Positions 1 through 6,393 of a DNA stretch of 29,626 nt are shown here, piece by piece. Each line of letters opens with the position of its first letter. Position 1 is the first letter of the stretch. The stretch is from positions 1 through 29,626 of the forward strand of contig CAKPSO010000020.1 in NCBI GenBank assembly GCA_934183185.1. Direction: 5' to 3'. The stretch is from an uncultured Bacilli bacterium. Lineage in GTDB: Bacteria > Bacillota_I > Bacilli_A > RF39 > UBA660. The notes under the pieces were generated by a model. It made no database searches. It was given only the letters and a program-made list of their open reading frames with translations, and was not told the origin of the DNA. The position numbers and the translations under genes are program-made.

Positions 1-2013
1 TTAGTAACAGGAGTATATTCTTCATGCGAGTATGAAGATGGAACTACTTGGAACTTTGATTATACAGGAGGTGAACAGACATTTACTGTACCATGTGATG
101 GTGAATATAAACTAGAAACTTGGGGAGCTCAGGGTGGAAGTTCATTCTCTTATTTACCAACTTACACACAAACAGCTATAGGAACAAATGGAGCTATGGC
201 TATTTTAGAGGATTCAATGAAAAACCAACAGAAGTTATATATTAATGTTGGTGGTAGTGGTGAAAATGCTACACAATCAGCACCAGGAAAAGGTGGTTAC
301 AATGGTGGTGGTTATGGTGGAACATTTAAAGGAATATCAACCGGCTATGTTAATTGTGGTGGAGGTGGAGGCTCTACAGATATTAGAATATTACAATCAG
401 ATTTAACTAGCAGATTAATAGTAGCAGGAGGAGGAGCAGGAGCTGGAGGTAATGCTTATCAAACACTTGCTGATGTATATGCATTAAGTAACGGGAATAC
501 AACTGAGTTATCAAATAATGAATTATTATTGGGTACAACTGGTGGAGTTTACTATAAAGATGGTATAAGTGGTGGTCAGTATCCAACAAAACATTATTAT
601 GGTGCTGGTGGTGGTGGCTATTATGGCGGACAAGCTGGATACACAGGAACTAGTAAAGGGAATAAAATCACAGCTGGTGTGAGAGAAGGTAATGGTTATG
701 CTAGAGTTACTCTAGTAAAAGCAGATAAACCTATTAAGAAATACACAGAAACAATATTAAATGGAACAGATCCTGTATTAAAAGATAATTTAGTACCAAT
801 CAAAATAGCTAGTGATGGAACAGTAAGTAAAGCAGATATAAGTAAAGAATGGTACAAGTATGAAAATAAAGAATGGGCCAATGCCGTAATACTAAAAGAT
901 GAATCTATTACTTATAATAATGGAGAAACAATACCAGAATCAAATATTGAATCATACTTTGTATGGATACCTAGATTCAAGTATCAGATATTTGATGAAG
1001 GAAATTATACAGGATTAACTAGTTTCCAAGATAAAACTCAAACTATCGATATAGTATTTGAGAATAAAGATAAAGCCCCATCTAATGGAACTACTAAAGG
1101 AAGTTATTTAACCCATCCAGCATTTACTAGTTTTGATAGTAATGGATTCTGGGTAGGAAAGTTTGAGACTGGATATGATGGTGCTACATCAACTACTGCC
1201 TCTCAAGTAAACAGTGTTGATACAAGCAAAATAATAATTAAGCCCAATGTATACTCATGGAGAAATATAACTGTAGGTAATGCTTTTAAAAATAGTTATG
1301 ATTATCAAAGAAATTTAGACTCTCATATGATGAAAAATACTGAATGGGGAGCAGTAGCTTATTTACATCATTCAATATATGGAAATGAGACTGATATTAG
1401 AGTAAATAATAATAGTAGTTACATAACAGGATATGCTGCAACACTCTCCCCAACCAAAGGATTTAATAATGGGACTAGTATTGACGGTAATAGAAATGAA
1501 TCTACTGCTTTAGGAGTAGATGGAACATATACCGTTAATTACTTGAATAGTAAATCAAGTGTTTCTTCAACTACAGGAAATAAAAGTGGAATCTATGATA
1601 TGAGTGGTGGTACTTGGGAATACGTAATGGGATATACAATTAATGCATCAACGATAGGAGGGTCAAGCGGAATAACTAGTATGTATTCAGACTTTTTTAC
1701 AAATACTAATTATTCAAAATATTGGGATAAATATACATCGACAACAGCTACACAGTATAATAATAGAATTTTAGGAGATGCAACTGGGGAGATGGGCCCA
1801 TTTGGAAATGAAAAAGATCCAGATAATGTAAATAGACAGAAATCAAGCTGGTATAAAGATTATGCGCACCTAGTTTACCCTTCTATTCCTTGGCTTGCAC
1901 GTGGTGGTTTTTGGCGTGATGGTACTGGAGCTGGCATTTTTGCTTTCTACTGTAAGTCGGGTACTACATATTATTACTATACATATCGTATCGCTTTAAC
2001 TCCTAATAGTTAA
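1..2013 (+). CDS. Glycine-rich surface protein with C-terminal C-type-lectin/FGE-like domain; likely DGR target (5' end outside window)
   Basis: The reading frame is open from the first base, so the start lies upstream; 670 codons are visible. Residues ~25-240 form a glycine-rich domain: a TFTVPCDGEYKLETWGAQGG entry strand, then GGYNGGGYGG, GGGGGS and GGGAGAGG runs, as in secreted adhesin-like proteins. Residues ~300-668 resemble the formylglycine-generating-enzyme/C-type-lectin fold, with FVWIPRFKY, YDMSGGTWEYVMGY near 530, and RGGFWRDGTGAGIFAF followed by a Tyr/Thr-rich stretch ending YRIAL. That ending matches the form of DGR variable proteins, where the last ~40 residues make the ligand surface. 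All eleven visible upstream Arg codons are AGA, but the three in the last ~50 codons are CGT, which suggests a separate origin for the 3' end. No LPXTG or membrane anchor is seen. A role in surface binding is inferred. No reverse transcriptase or template repeat lies in this window. Confidence 0.75.
   Translation, partial: LVTGVYSSCEYEDGTTWNFDYTGGEQTFTVPCDGEYKLETWGAQGGSSFSYLPTYTQTAIGTNGAMAILEDSMKNQQKLYINVGGSGENATQSAPGKGGYNGGGYGGTFKGISTGYVNCGGGGGSTDIRILQSDLTSRLIVAGGGAGAGGNAYQTLADVYALSNGNTTELSNNELLLGTTGGVYYKDGISGGQYPTKHYYGAGGGGYYGGQAGYTGTSKGNKITAGVREGNGYARVTLVKADKPIKKYTETILNGTDPVLKDNLVPIKIASDGTVSKADISKEWYKYENKEWANAVILKDESITYNNGETIPESNIESYFVWIPRFKYQIFDEGNYTGLTSFQDKTQTIDIVFENKDKAPSNGTTKGSYLTHPAFTSFDSNGFWVGKFETGYDGATSTTASQVNSVDTSKIIIKPNVYSWRNITVGNAFKNSYDYQRNLDSHMMKNTEWGAVAYLHHSIYGNETDIRVNNNSSYITGYAATLSPTKGFNNGTSIDGNRNESTALGVDGTYTVNYLNSKSSVSSTTGNKSGIYDMSGGTWEYVMGYTINASTIGGSSGITSMYSDFFTNTNYSKYWDKYTSTTATQYNNRILGDATGEMGPFGNEKDPDNVNRQKSSWYKDYAHLVYPSIPWLARGGFWRDGTGAGIFAFYCKSGTTYYYYTYRIALTPNS
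1861..2010 (+). repeat. Putative DGR variable repeat (VR) at the 3' end of the glycine-rich gene
   Basis: The last ~50 codons switch from AGA/GGA-type codons to CGT, GGT, GCT and GGC, so invariant positions avoid adenine. A cluster of TAT/TAC, ACT/ACA, TGT and TCG codons sits where variable residues are expected. This is the pattern left by adenine-specific mutagenesis copied from a template repeat. The template and reverse transcriptase are not visible here, so the element would act in trans or lie outside the window. The exact left border cannot be set without the template. Confidence 0.5.
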
Positions 2014-2019
2014 AATATA

Positions 2020-2061
2020 GATACTTGAAAAATCTTGCTTTTTCATTAATCTTGATGTATC
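2020..2061 (+). other. Nested inverted repeat just after the putative VR
   Basis: An inner stem GAAAAA/TTTTTC (2027-2032 with 2039-2044, loop TCTTGC) sits inside an outer GATAC/GTATC pair (2020-2024 with 2057-2061). It lies 7 bases after the stop codon. It could be a weak terminator or the hairpin often found downstream of DGR variable repeats. The stems are AT-rich and short, so either role is tentative. Confidence 0.3.
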
Positions 2062-2088
2062 ATAGTCGTAAAAAACGGAGATATTTGT

Positions 2089-2403
2089 ATGAGTAAAGTA
2101 GTTAATGTTAAAATTAATGGGGAATTAGTTTCTTCTGATAATAAATATAGTAACTTATCAAAGGTTCATTTATGTGGCAATTACTGTCCTATGGATGTAA
2201 TGATGACATGTCTAAAAGTTAGAACCAGTGGTAATTTACCAATTGAGGAGTATCCCTTTATAACTGATGGAATACAAGTTTTAGGTGACAAACGTATTAA
2301 AATTACTAAGAAAGACGGTAGTATTAGATATGTAAAAGAAGCAGAAAGCCTCATAGTTAGTAAATGTTTACGTTATGAAAAAGCAATTGGAAGACAAAGA
2401 TAA
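2089..2403 (+). CDS. Small uncharacterised protein, 104 aa
   Basis: I do not recognise this protein. ATG is preceded by AACGGAGATATTTGT, a usable ribosome-binding site. The sequence is basic, with predicted strand-like segments (VVNVKINGELV, DKRIKITKKDGSIRYV) and a cysteine-bearing centre HLCGNYCPMDVMMTC that could bind a metal or form disulphides. It has no signal peptide or membrane segment. It follows the putative DGR target by 75 bases, but it does not look like the helical Avd accessory protein of DGRs, so a DGR role cannot be claimed. The start and frame are well supported; the function is unknown. Confidence 0.6.
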   Translation: MSKVVNVKINGELVSSDNKYSNLSKVHLCGNYCPMDVMMTCLKVRTSGNLPIEEYPFITDGIQVLGDKRIKITKKDGSIRYVKEAESLIVSKCLRYEKAIGRQR

Positions 2404-2464
2404 ATATTTATAAAAGAATAGGTATAAATATTTTGTGCTTATTCTCTTCTTTTTGGTGGGTAGT

Positions 2465-3172
2465 ATGGAATTTTATGTTAATGGAGAAAAAACTATAATT
2501 AATAAAGAACCATTTGATCATGGCAGTGAAGGCGTATTATACCTTTTGGAAGATAGAGTGTATAAGATATATTTTAACAATGCCTTGAATGAAGGCTTTG
2601 GAAACAAAGAAAAATATCATAAAGCATTACTTGGATTAAATGGTTTAACATCTCATATTATATTACCAACTAATCTTATTTTTTCTGTTACTGGTAAATA
2701 TAGTGGCTATACTTCACCATTAGTTGGTGATTGTGATAAAAATAAAGTTGGTTTAATCAAATTAGAGTGGAATGAAATAATAACTAATATTAAAAATATT
2801 GAAAAAGATAGTGTTTTTCTTGGAAATGAAAGATTTTATTTAAGTGATTTTGCGTTTCATAATATGGTTTTTTCTAATTTAGAAAGGAAACTATACGTGG
2901 TAGATCCTGGAAGATATCATCACGTTTCGACTTTTACTTTACCCGATTATAAACGTATAAATAAAGTAATAGTTAATGAAGCTTTTTTAAATCTACTTAG
3001 AAGAGAAATTATAGAATTTAAACTTATTACTCCTGGTAAAATATCTTTACTTGTACGAACTATCAAATCTGAAATTGGTGAGTTAGCATATAGTGATTAT
3101 TTGGAATTACAGAGTAGCAAATATAAAACTATGAGTGATTTTGTGAAAATGAAGGCTAGATACTTAAAATAA
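2465..3172 (+). CDS. Kinase-fold protein (divergent), about 235 aa
   Basis: The pattern fits a small, divergent protein/aminoglycoside-kinase fold. A glycine-rich loop (GSEGVLY, residues 20-26) is followed by VYK with Lys34 as a candidate ATP-binding lysine. LSDFAFHNMVF places Asp128 and Asn133 with the catalytic-loop spacing (D+5=N). VVDPG gives Asp147 in the position of the DFG aspartate. The usual HxD histidine is replaced by Ser, so activity is uncertain. I prefer the ATG at 2465, which has GGTGGG just upstream, over the in-frame GTG at 2435 that would add LILFFLVGS. A family name cannot be assigned, and the substrate is unknown. Confidence 0.6.
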   Translation: MEFYVNGEKTIINKEPFDHGSEGVLYLLEDRVYKIYFNNALNEGFGNKEKYHKALLGLNGLTSHIILPTNLIFSVTGKYSGYTSPLVGDCDKNKVGLIKLEWNEIITNIKNIEKDSVFLGNERFYLSDFAFHNMVFSNLERKLYVVDPGRYHHVSTFTLPDYKRINKVIVNEAFLNLLRREIIEFKLITPGKISLLVRTIKSEIGELAYSDYLELQSSKYKTMSDFVKMKARYLK

Positions 3173-3194
3173 ACTGAAATTATATTAAATTTAG

Positions 3195-3223
3195 TTGCAT
3201 TTATATATATTTTATGGTATTAT
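3195..3223 (+). promoter_or_regulatory. Sigma-A-type promoter for rplU-prp-rpmA
   Basis: TTGCAT (3195-3200) and TATTAT (3218-3223) are separated by exactly 17 bases. Transcription would start near 3230, at the first base of the structured leader. Confidence 0.65.
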
Positions 3224-3228
3224 CTTAG

Positions 3229-3300
3229 ATGTTTGAAGCTCCTGTTTCAAACCGCATTGAAAAGGTTATAAACGTAAGTGCCTTAAGAGCGAGTCTAGAA
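3229..3300 (+). promoter_or_regulatory. Putative L21-type ribosomal protein leader
   Basis: A structured, less AT-rich ~70-base leader separates the promoter from rplU. It opens with stem GTTTGAA/TTCAAAC (3231-3237 with 3246-3252). It continues with CCGCATTGAAAAGG, an AAGG/CCTT pairing and GAGCGAG. Its position directly upstream of rplU matches the known autoregulatory L21 leader RNAs of Bacilli, where L21 or a processing event controls the operon. The match to the family consensus was not computed. Confidence 0.5.
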
Positions 3301-3322
3301 AATATATAAAAGGAGGTAAATT

Positions 3323-3625
3323 ATGAACGCAATTATTAAGACAGGTGGAAAACAATATCTTGTTTCAGAAGGTAGTGTAATTTTTGTTGAAAAGTTAGAT
3401 GTTAATGAAGGAGATAAAGTTTCATTTGATGAAGTTTTAATGCTTGATGGAAAAGTTGGAAATCCTTACGTTCCAAAAGCTAAGGTTGAAGGTGTTGTTT
3501 TAAAACAAGGTAAGAGTAAGAAGATTAGAGTATTTAAATACAAATCTAAAGACAGAAGTAATCGTAAGACTCAAGGACATAGACAACCTTATACTAAAGT
3601 AGAAATCAAAAAAATTAATGGGTAA
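3323..3625 (+). CDS. rplU: 50S ribosomal protein L21
   Basis: Full-length L21 (100 aa), a protein of the large ribosomal subunit that binds 23S rRNA. It starts MNAIIKTGGKQYLVSEG, a hallmark of the family. It ends with the conserved basic tail KSKDRSNRKTQGHRQPYTKVEI. ATG follows a perfect AAAGGAGGT. It is the first gene of a three-gene unit with prp (5-base gap) and rpmA, the standard order in Bacillota. It is probably controlled by the promoter and leader directly upstream. Nothing unusual is seen in the protein. Confidence 0.97.
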   Translation: MNAIIKTGGKQYLVSEGSVIFVEKLDVNEGDKVSFDEVLMLDGKVGNPYVPKAKVEGVVLKQGKSKKIRVFKYKSKDRSNRKTQGHRQPYTKVEIKKING

Positions 3626-3630
3626 TTAAA

Positions 3631-3942
3631 ATGGTTCAAGTACAAGTTGAAAGTAAAAATAAAAAGCATATTGATTGTGTTAGGGTCCATGGACATGCTA
3701 TGTATGATGATTATGGTAAAGATATAGTATGTAGTAGTATTAGTAGTATTATTACTACTACTATTAATGGCATTTATGAGATTGATAAAAATTATTTAAA
3801 TGTTGAACTTATAGATGATGGCATGATAATTACAGTATTAAAAACTGATAAAGTTGGTGATGCTTTGATTAAAAATATGTTAACATTACTTTCAGAACTT
3901 TCCGATAGTTATCCAGAAAATATTAAAATAAAAATTAAGTAA
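3631..3942 (+). CDS. prp: Ribosomal-processing cysteine protease Prp
   Basis: A 103-aa Prp protease (YsxB family), which cuts the N-terminal extension off L27 during ribosome assembly. The catalytic pair is visible: His22 in HGHAMYDDYGKD and Cys34 in IVCSSIS, matching the known numbering in the Staphylococcus enzyme. It lies between rplU and rpmA, its usual place, and the substrate gene follows by 12 bases. L27 in this window does carry a cleavable leader, so the pair is complete and consistent. Confidence 0.94.
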   Translation: MVQVQVESKNKKHIDCVRVHGHAMYDDYGKDIVCSSISSIITTTINGIYEIDKNYLNVELIDDGMIITVLKTDKVGDALIKNMLTLLSELSDSYPENIKIKIK

Positions 3943-3954
3943 GGAGGAAACAAA

Positions 3955-4248
3955 ATGGTAAATAGATTAGTTTTAAATATACAATATTTTGCACACCACA
4001 AAGGGCAAGGATCTACTTCAAATGGTCGTGATTCTGCTGGGCGTAGATTAGGTGCTAAAGCAGCTGATGGTGAATTTGTTACTGCTGGATCTATTCTTTA
4101 TCGTCAAAGAGGAACTAAAATTTTCCCAGGAAAGAATGTTCGCCGTGGTAATGATGATACATTATTTGCTACTATTGATGGTATAGTAAAATTTGAAAGA
4201 CTTGGTAGAGATAAAAAGCAAGCAAGTGTTTATGAAATAACAGAATAG
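3955..4248 (+). CDS. rpmA: 50S ribosomal protein L27 with cleavable N-terminal leader
   Basis: L27 (97 aa) lies near the peptidyl-transferase centre. The conserved body GQGSTSNGRDSAGRRLGAK and ILYRQRGTKIFPG are present. The N-terminus MVNRLVLNIQYFA is the Prp-processed extension; cleavage is expected after Ala13, before HHKGQG, by analogy with LNLQFFA in other Bacillota. ATG follows AAGGAGGAAACAAA. A rho-independent terminator starts within the last codons, closing the operon. In B. subtilis spo0B and obg would follow; here unrelated accessory genes do. Confidence 0.97.
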   Translation: MVNRLVLNIQYFAHHKGQGSTSNGRDSAGRRLGAKAADGEFVTAGSILYRQRGTKIFPGKNVRRGNDDTLFATIDGIVKFERLGRDKKQASVYEITE

Positions 4249-4272
4249 TCAAAAATGGCTATTCTTTTTTTT
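4242..4272 (+). terminator. Rho-independent terminator after rpmA
   Basis: Stem AGAATAG/CTATTCT (4242-4248 with 4259-4265) with loop TCAAAAATGG runs into a T tract. The 5' arm includes the rpmA stop codon. Confidence 0.8.
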
Positions 4273-4308
4273 AACATTAGTTTATAATTTTTATAGAGGT
4301 GGTAACTT

Positions 4309-5067
4309 ATGAAACATGTAATGGGTTTACAAAAAAGCTATTTTATAGCTATTAGTAATGGCACTAAGAAATATGAATTAAGACTTAATGATGAAAAAAG
4401 AAAAATGATACATAAGAATGATATTATTACTTTTTTGATGGAACCCGATAGAATAGATAGCGTTGATACTATAGTTACAGATTTAATTTACTTTGATAGT
4501 TTTCAAGATGTATTAGATAAAATAAATATTAAATTATTAGCACCTAATAAGAGTAGAGAAGGATTATTAGATGATTTAAATAGATATTATTCTATAGATA
4601 AGCAGAAAAAATATGGTGTAGTAGCTATAGAAGTTAGCAGTGATTTAATAAAGGAAAAGTCATGTGGTGTTATTACTTATAAGAAAATTAATAATCAAAA
4701 ATATTATTTATTAGTACATCATAATGTGGGACATTGGGGATTTCCAAAAGGTCACGTAGAAAATGATGAAACCGAGGAAGAAACGGCTATTAGAGAAGTA
4801 AAAGAAGAGACTAATATTGATGTTAGAATTAAGCCTGGTTTTAGAGAAATTATTACTTATAGTCATAAGAATGGTGTAATTAAAGATGTAGTTTTCTTTT
4901 TAGGTATAGCTGTTAGTGATGAACCTCATAATCAGGAATCAGAGATAAGTGAAGCTAGATGGGTAGAAGAAGATAAAGTATTAGATTTAATTACTCATGA
5001 TGATGAAAAAGAACTATTTAAAATAGCTCTTAACTATATGAATGGATGTGATAGCAATGATAATTAA
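4309..5067 (+). CDS. ASCH domain-Nudix hydrolase fusion protein
   Basis: Residues 1-110 look like an ASCH domain, a PUA-like RNA/nucleotide-binding fold: LQKSYFIAISNGTKKYELRL followed by KNDIITF. Residues ~115-245 are a Nudix hydrolase of the NUDT2/Ap4A type: WGFPKGHVENDETEEET leads into the Nudix box at 148-170 (G-x5-E-x7-REVKEET). The usual final Gly of EETG is Asn169. The family hydrolyses nucleoside diphosphates linked to another group; here the ASCH domain may select an RNA end or modified base, which is inference. ATG has AGAGGTGG upstream, and a TATAAT-like box (4283-4288) follows the rpmA terminator. The 3' end overlaps a second Nudix gene. Confidence 0.85.
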   Translation: MKHVMGLQKSYFIAISNGTKKYELRLNDEKRKMIHKNDIITFLMEPDRIDSVDTIVTDLIYFDSFQDVLDKINIKLLAPNKSREGLLDDLNRYYSIDKQKKYGVVAIEVSSDLIKEKSCGVITYKKINNQKYYLLVHHNVGHWGFPKGHVENDETEEETAIREVKEETNIDVRIKPGFREIITYSHKNGVIKDVVFFLGIAVSDEPHNQESEISEARWVEEDKVLDLITHDDEKELFKIALNYMNGCDSNDN

Positions 5068-5566
5068 CTTTTATAACCAAGATAATTTAATGGATAAAGA
5101 TATAGATGAAAAAGAAATAAGATGTAAGGCTGTTATTATTAATTCTAATAACGAAGTATTACTAGGATATTGTGGTAAGACTTATCAATTTCCAGGTGGA
5201 CATTTAAGAGAAAAAGAAACATTATCGGAAGCTTTAATTAGAGAAGTTAGAGAAGAAACAGGTATAGAACTTGAAAATAAAAAATATATTCCTTTTTATC
5301 AAAACAAGTATTATACAAAAAACTATAATGATACTGGTAAGAATAGAGAAAATGATGTTTATTATTTTTTAATTAGAGAAGATCTTAATTATAACTTAGA
5401 TAATACTAATTATGATGATTATGAAAGAGATAATAATTATACTTTGAAGTATATTCCATTAAATGATGCAGAAAAAGTACTTGATGCTACTAAATATGAT
5501 GCCCCAATAAATGAAATCATAGTAAAAGAAATGGTGGGTGTACTTAATAAAATAATAAATAACTAG
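5057..5566 (+). CDS. Nudix hydrolase
   Basis: A ~169-aa Nudix protein. YQFPGGHLREKETLSEALI then REVREETGIEL gives a complete Nudix box (G-x5-E-x7-REVxEETGI) with all metal-binding acids. The substrate cannot be told from the sequence; small NUDIX proteins cleave NTPs, nucleotide sugars or dinucleoside polyphosphates. The start is uncertain: ATG at 5042, 5057 or 5090 are all in frame, and none has a strong Shine-Dalgarno site. 5057 gives a short overlap with the upstream ASCH-Nudix gene. The two are probably co-transcribed, a tandem of two Nudix enzymes. The C-terminus is Asn/Asp/Tyr-rich. Confidence 0.85.
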   Translation: MIINFYNQDNLMDKDIDEKEIRCKAVIINSNNEVLLGYCGKTYQFPGGHLREKETLSEALIREVREETGIELENKKYIPFYQNKYYTKNYNDTGKNRENDVYYFLIREDLNYNLDNTNYDDYERDNNYTLKYIPLNDAEKVLDATKYDAPINEIIVKEMVGVLNKIINN

Positions 5567-5644
5567 TCATAGTATATAAATATTACTTTTTTCTTGTGTT
5601 TTATTCTAATAATATGATAATATATTAGCTGTTTTGAGGTAGTT

Positions 5645-6286
5645 ATGGAAGTATTATTAGAGGAAAAATATGTATTAGAATATATTAGATATACATTAAC
5701 TAGTATGATGATTAGTACTAGTAGTATTTTTAATGCTAGATATCATCACAATACAGAGTATATTTTAACTAAATCTATAATAAAATATGGAATATTATCA
5801 TTAGAAGAGTTAAATAAATTAGGATTAAGAAGTGATCCAGCTAACATGTTAGAGTTAATGGATGATATAGAATCTCACATTAATGGTAAGAATGGAGTAT
5901 CATTATCAGTAGTAGGATTAACTGATTTATATAGAGATGAAGAAGAATATAATCCATATAATAGTAACTTTGTTGATATATTGGTATCAAGTGATGTTAA
6001 AGCAGTAAGAAATAGTGTTCACTATGGTAATGAATTTGTATCAAGAGAAGTGATAACTCCTGATAAAATAAAGTCTATTGATATAAGATTACTTAATTTT
6101 ATTAATAGTAAAAAATATGAAAATATAGAAGAAGTAGTTAATAGGTATAATAGTTTAAAAAGTATCGCTTTAACTATTATAAATGAAAATTTAAATATAC
6201 CAGTTAGAGAAATGTCTGATAATACTGGTAATATATTTGATGTAGATAGATTAGCTACTATACATAAAGTAAAACTAAAAAGTTAG
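5645..6286 (+). CDS. Uncharacterised protein, possible ADP-ribosyltransferase-like fold
   Basis: 213 aa with a clear start (GAGGTAGTT before ATG). I cannot place it in a named family. The order of motifs recalls ADP-ribosyltransferase-fold proteins. Residues 33-50 read YHHNTEYILTKSIIKYGI, like the 'HGT...sIl..Gi' first motif. GVSLSV at 84-89 resembles the central strand-Ser motif. SREVITPDKIKSI with Glu135 resembles the third catalytic motif before the last strand. No signal peptide or membrane segment is seen. It stands alone between the Nudix pair and the helD-like gene. The assignment is a weak inference; the gene itself is secure. Confidence 0.6.
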   Translation: MEVLLEEKYVLEYIRYTLTSMMISTSSIFNARYHHNTEYILTKSIIKYGILSLEELNKLGLRSDPANMLELMDDIESHINGKNGVSLSVVGLTDLYRDEEEYNPYNSNFVDILVSSDVKAVRNSVHYGNEFVSREVITPDKIKSIDIRLLNFINSKKYENIEEVVNRYNSLKSIALTIINENLNIPVREMSDNTGNIFDVDRLATIHKVKLKS

Positions 6287-6295
6287 AATTAAATA

Positions 6296-6324
6296 TTGAC
6301 TGTAGATTTTAAATATAGTATTGT
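6296..6324 (+). promoter_or_regulatory. Promoter for the helD-gre pair
   Basis: TTGACT (6296-6301) and TATTGT (6319-6324) are spaced by 17 bases, just after the preceding gene's stop. Confidence 0.55.
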
Positions 6325-6342
6325 GTATTTAATTATTATATT

Positions 6343-6372
6343 ACGGAGCATATAAATAGTAATGTGCCCCGT
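6343..6372 (+). promoter_or_regulatory. Leader hairpin upstream of the helD-like start
   Basis: ACGGAGCA (6343-6350) pairs with TGCCCCGT (6365-6372) with one mismatch and a 14-base loop. It is unusually GC-rich for this window. It sits between the promoter and the GCGGAGGT ribosome-binding site of the helD-like gene. It could modulate translation, mRNA stability or bind a protein; nothing further can be shown. Confidence 0.4.
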
Positions 6373-6393
6373 TATTTTGAATGCGGAGGTAAT

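Noticed and set aside
407..589. Minus-strand reading frame rich in Leu, Ile and His opposite the glycine-rich domain.
   Set aside because: It mirrors GGN/TAT codons of the plus-strand gene; it has no ribosome-binding site and no family features.
2025..2038. The 14-mer TTGAAAAATCTTGC after the putative variable repeat also occurs on the minus strand near the right edge (about 29607-29620).
   Set aside because: In DNA this AT-rich, many 14-base matches are expected by chance in 30 kb, and the flanking bases diverge at once.
2089..2403. The 104-aa protein after the putative VR as a DGR accessory (Avd) protein.
   Set aside because: Avd is a helical bundle rich in basic residues; this protein looks strand-rich with cysteines, so position alone is not enough.
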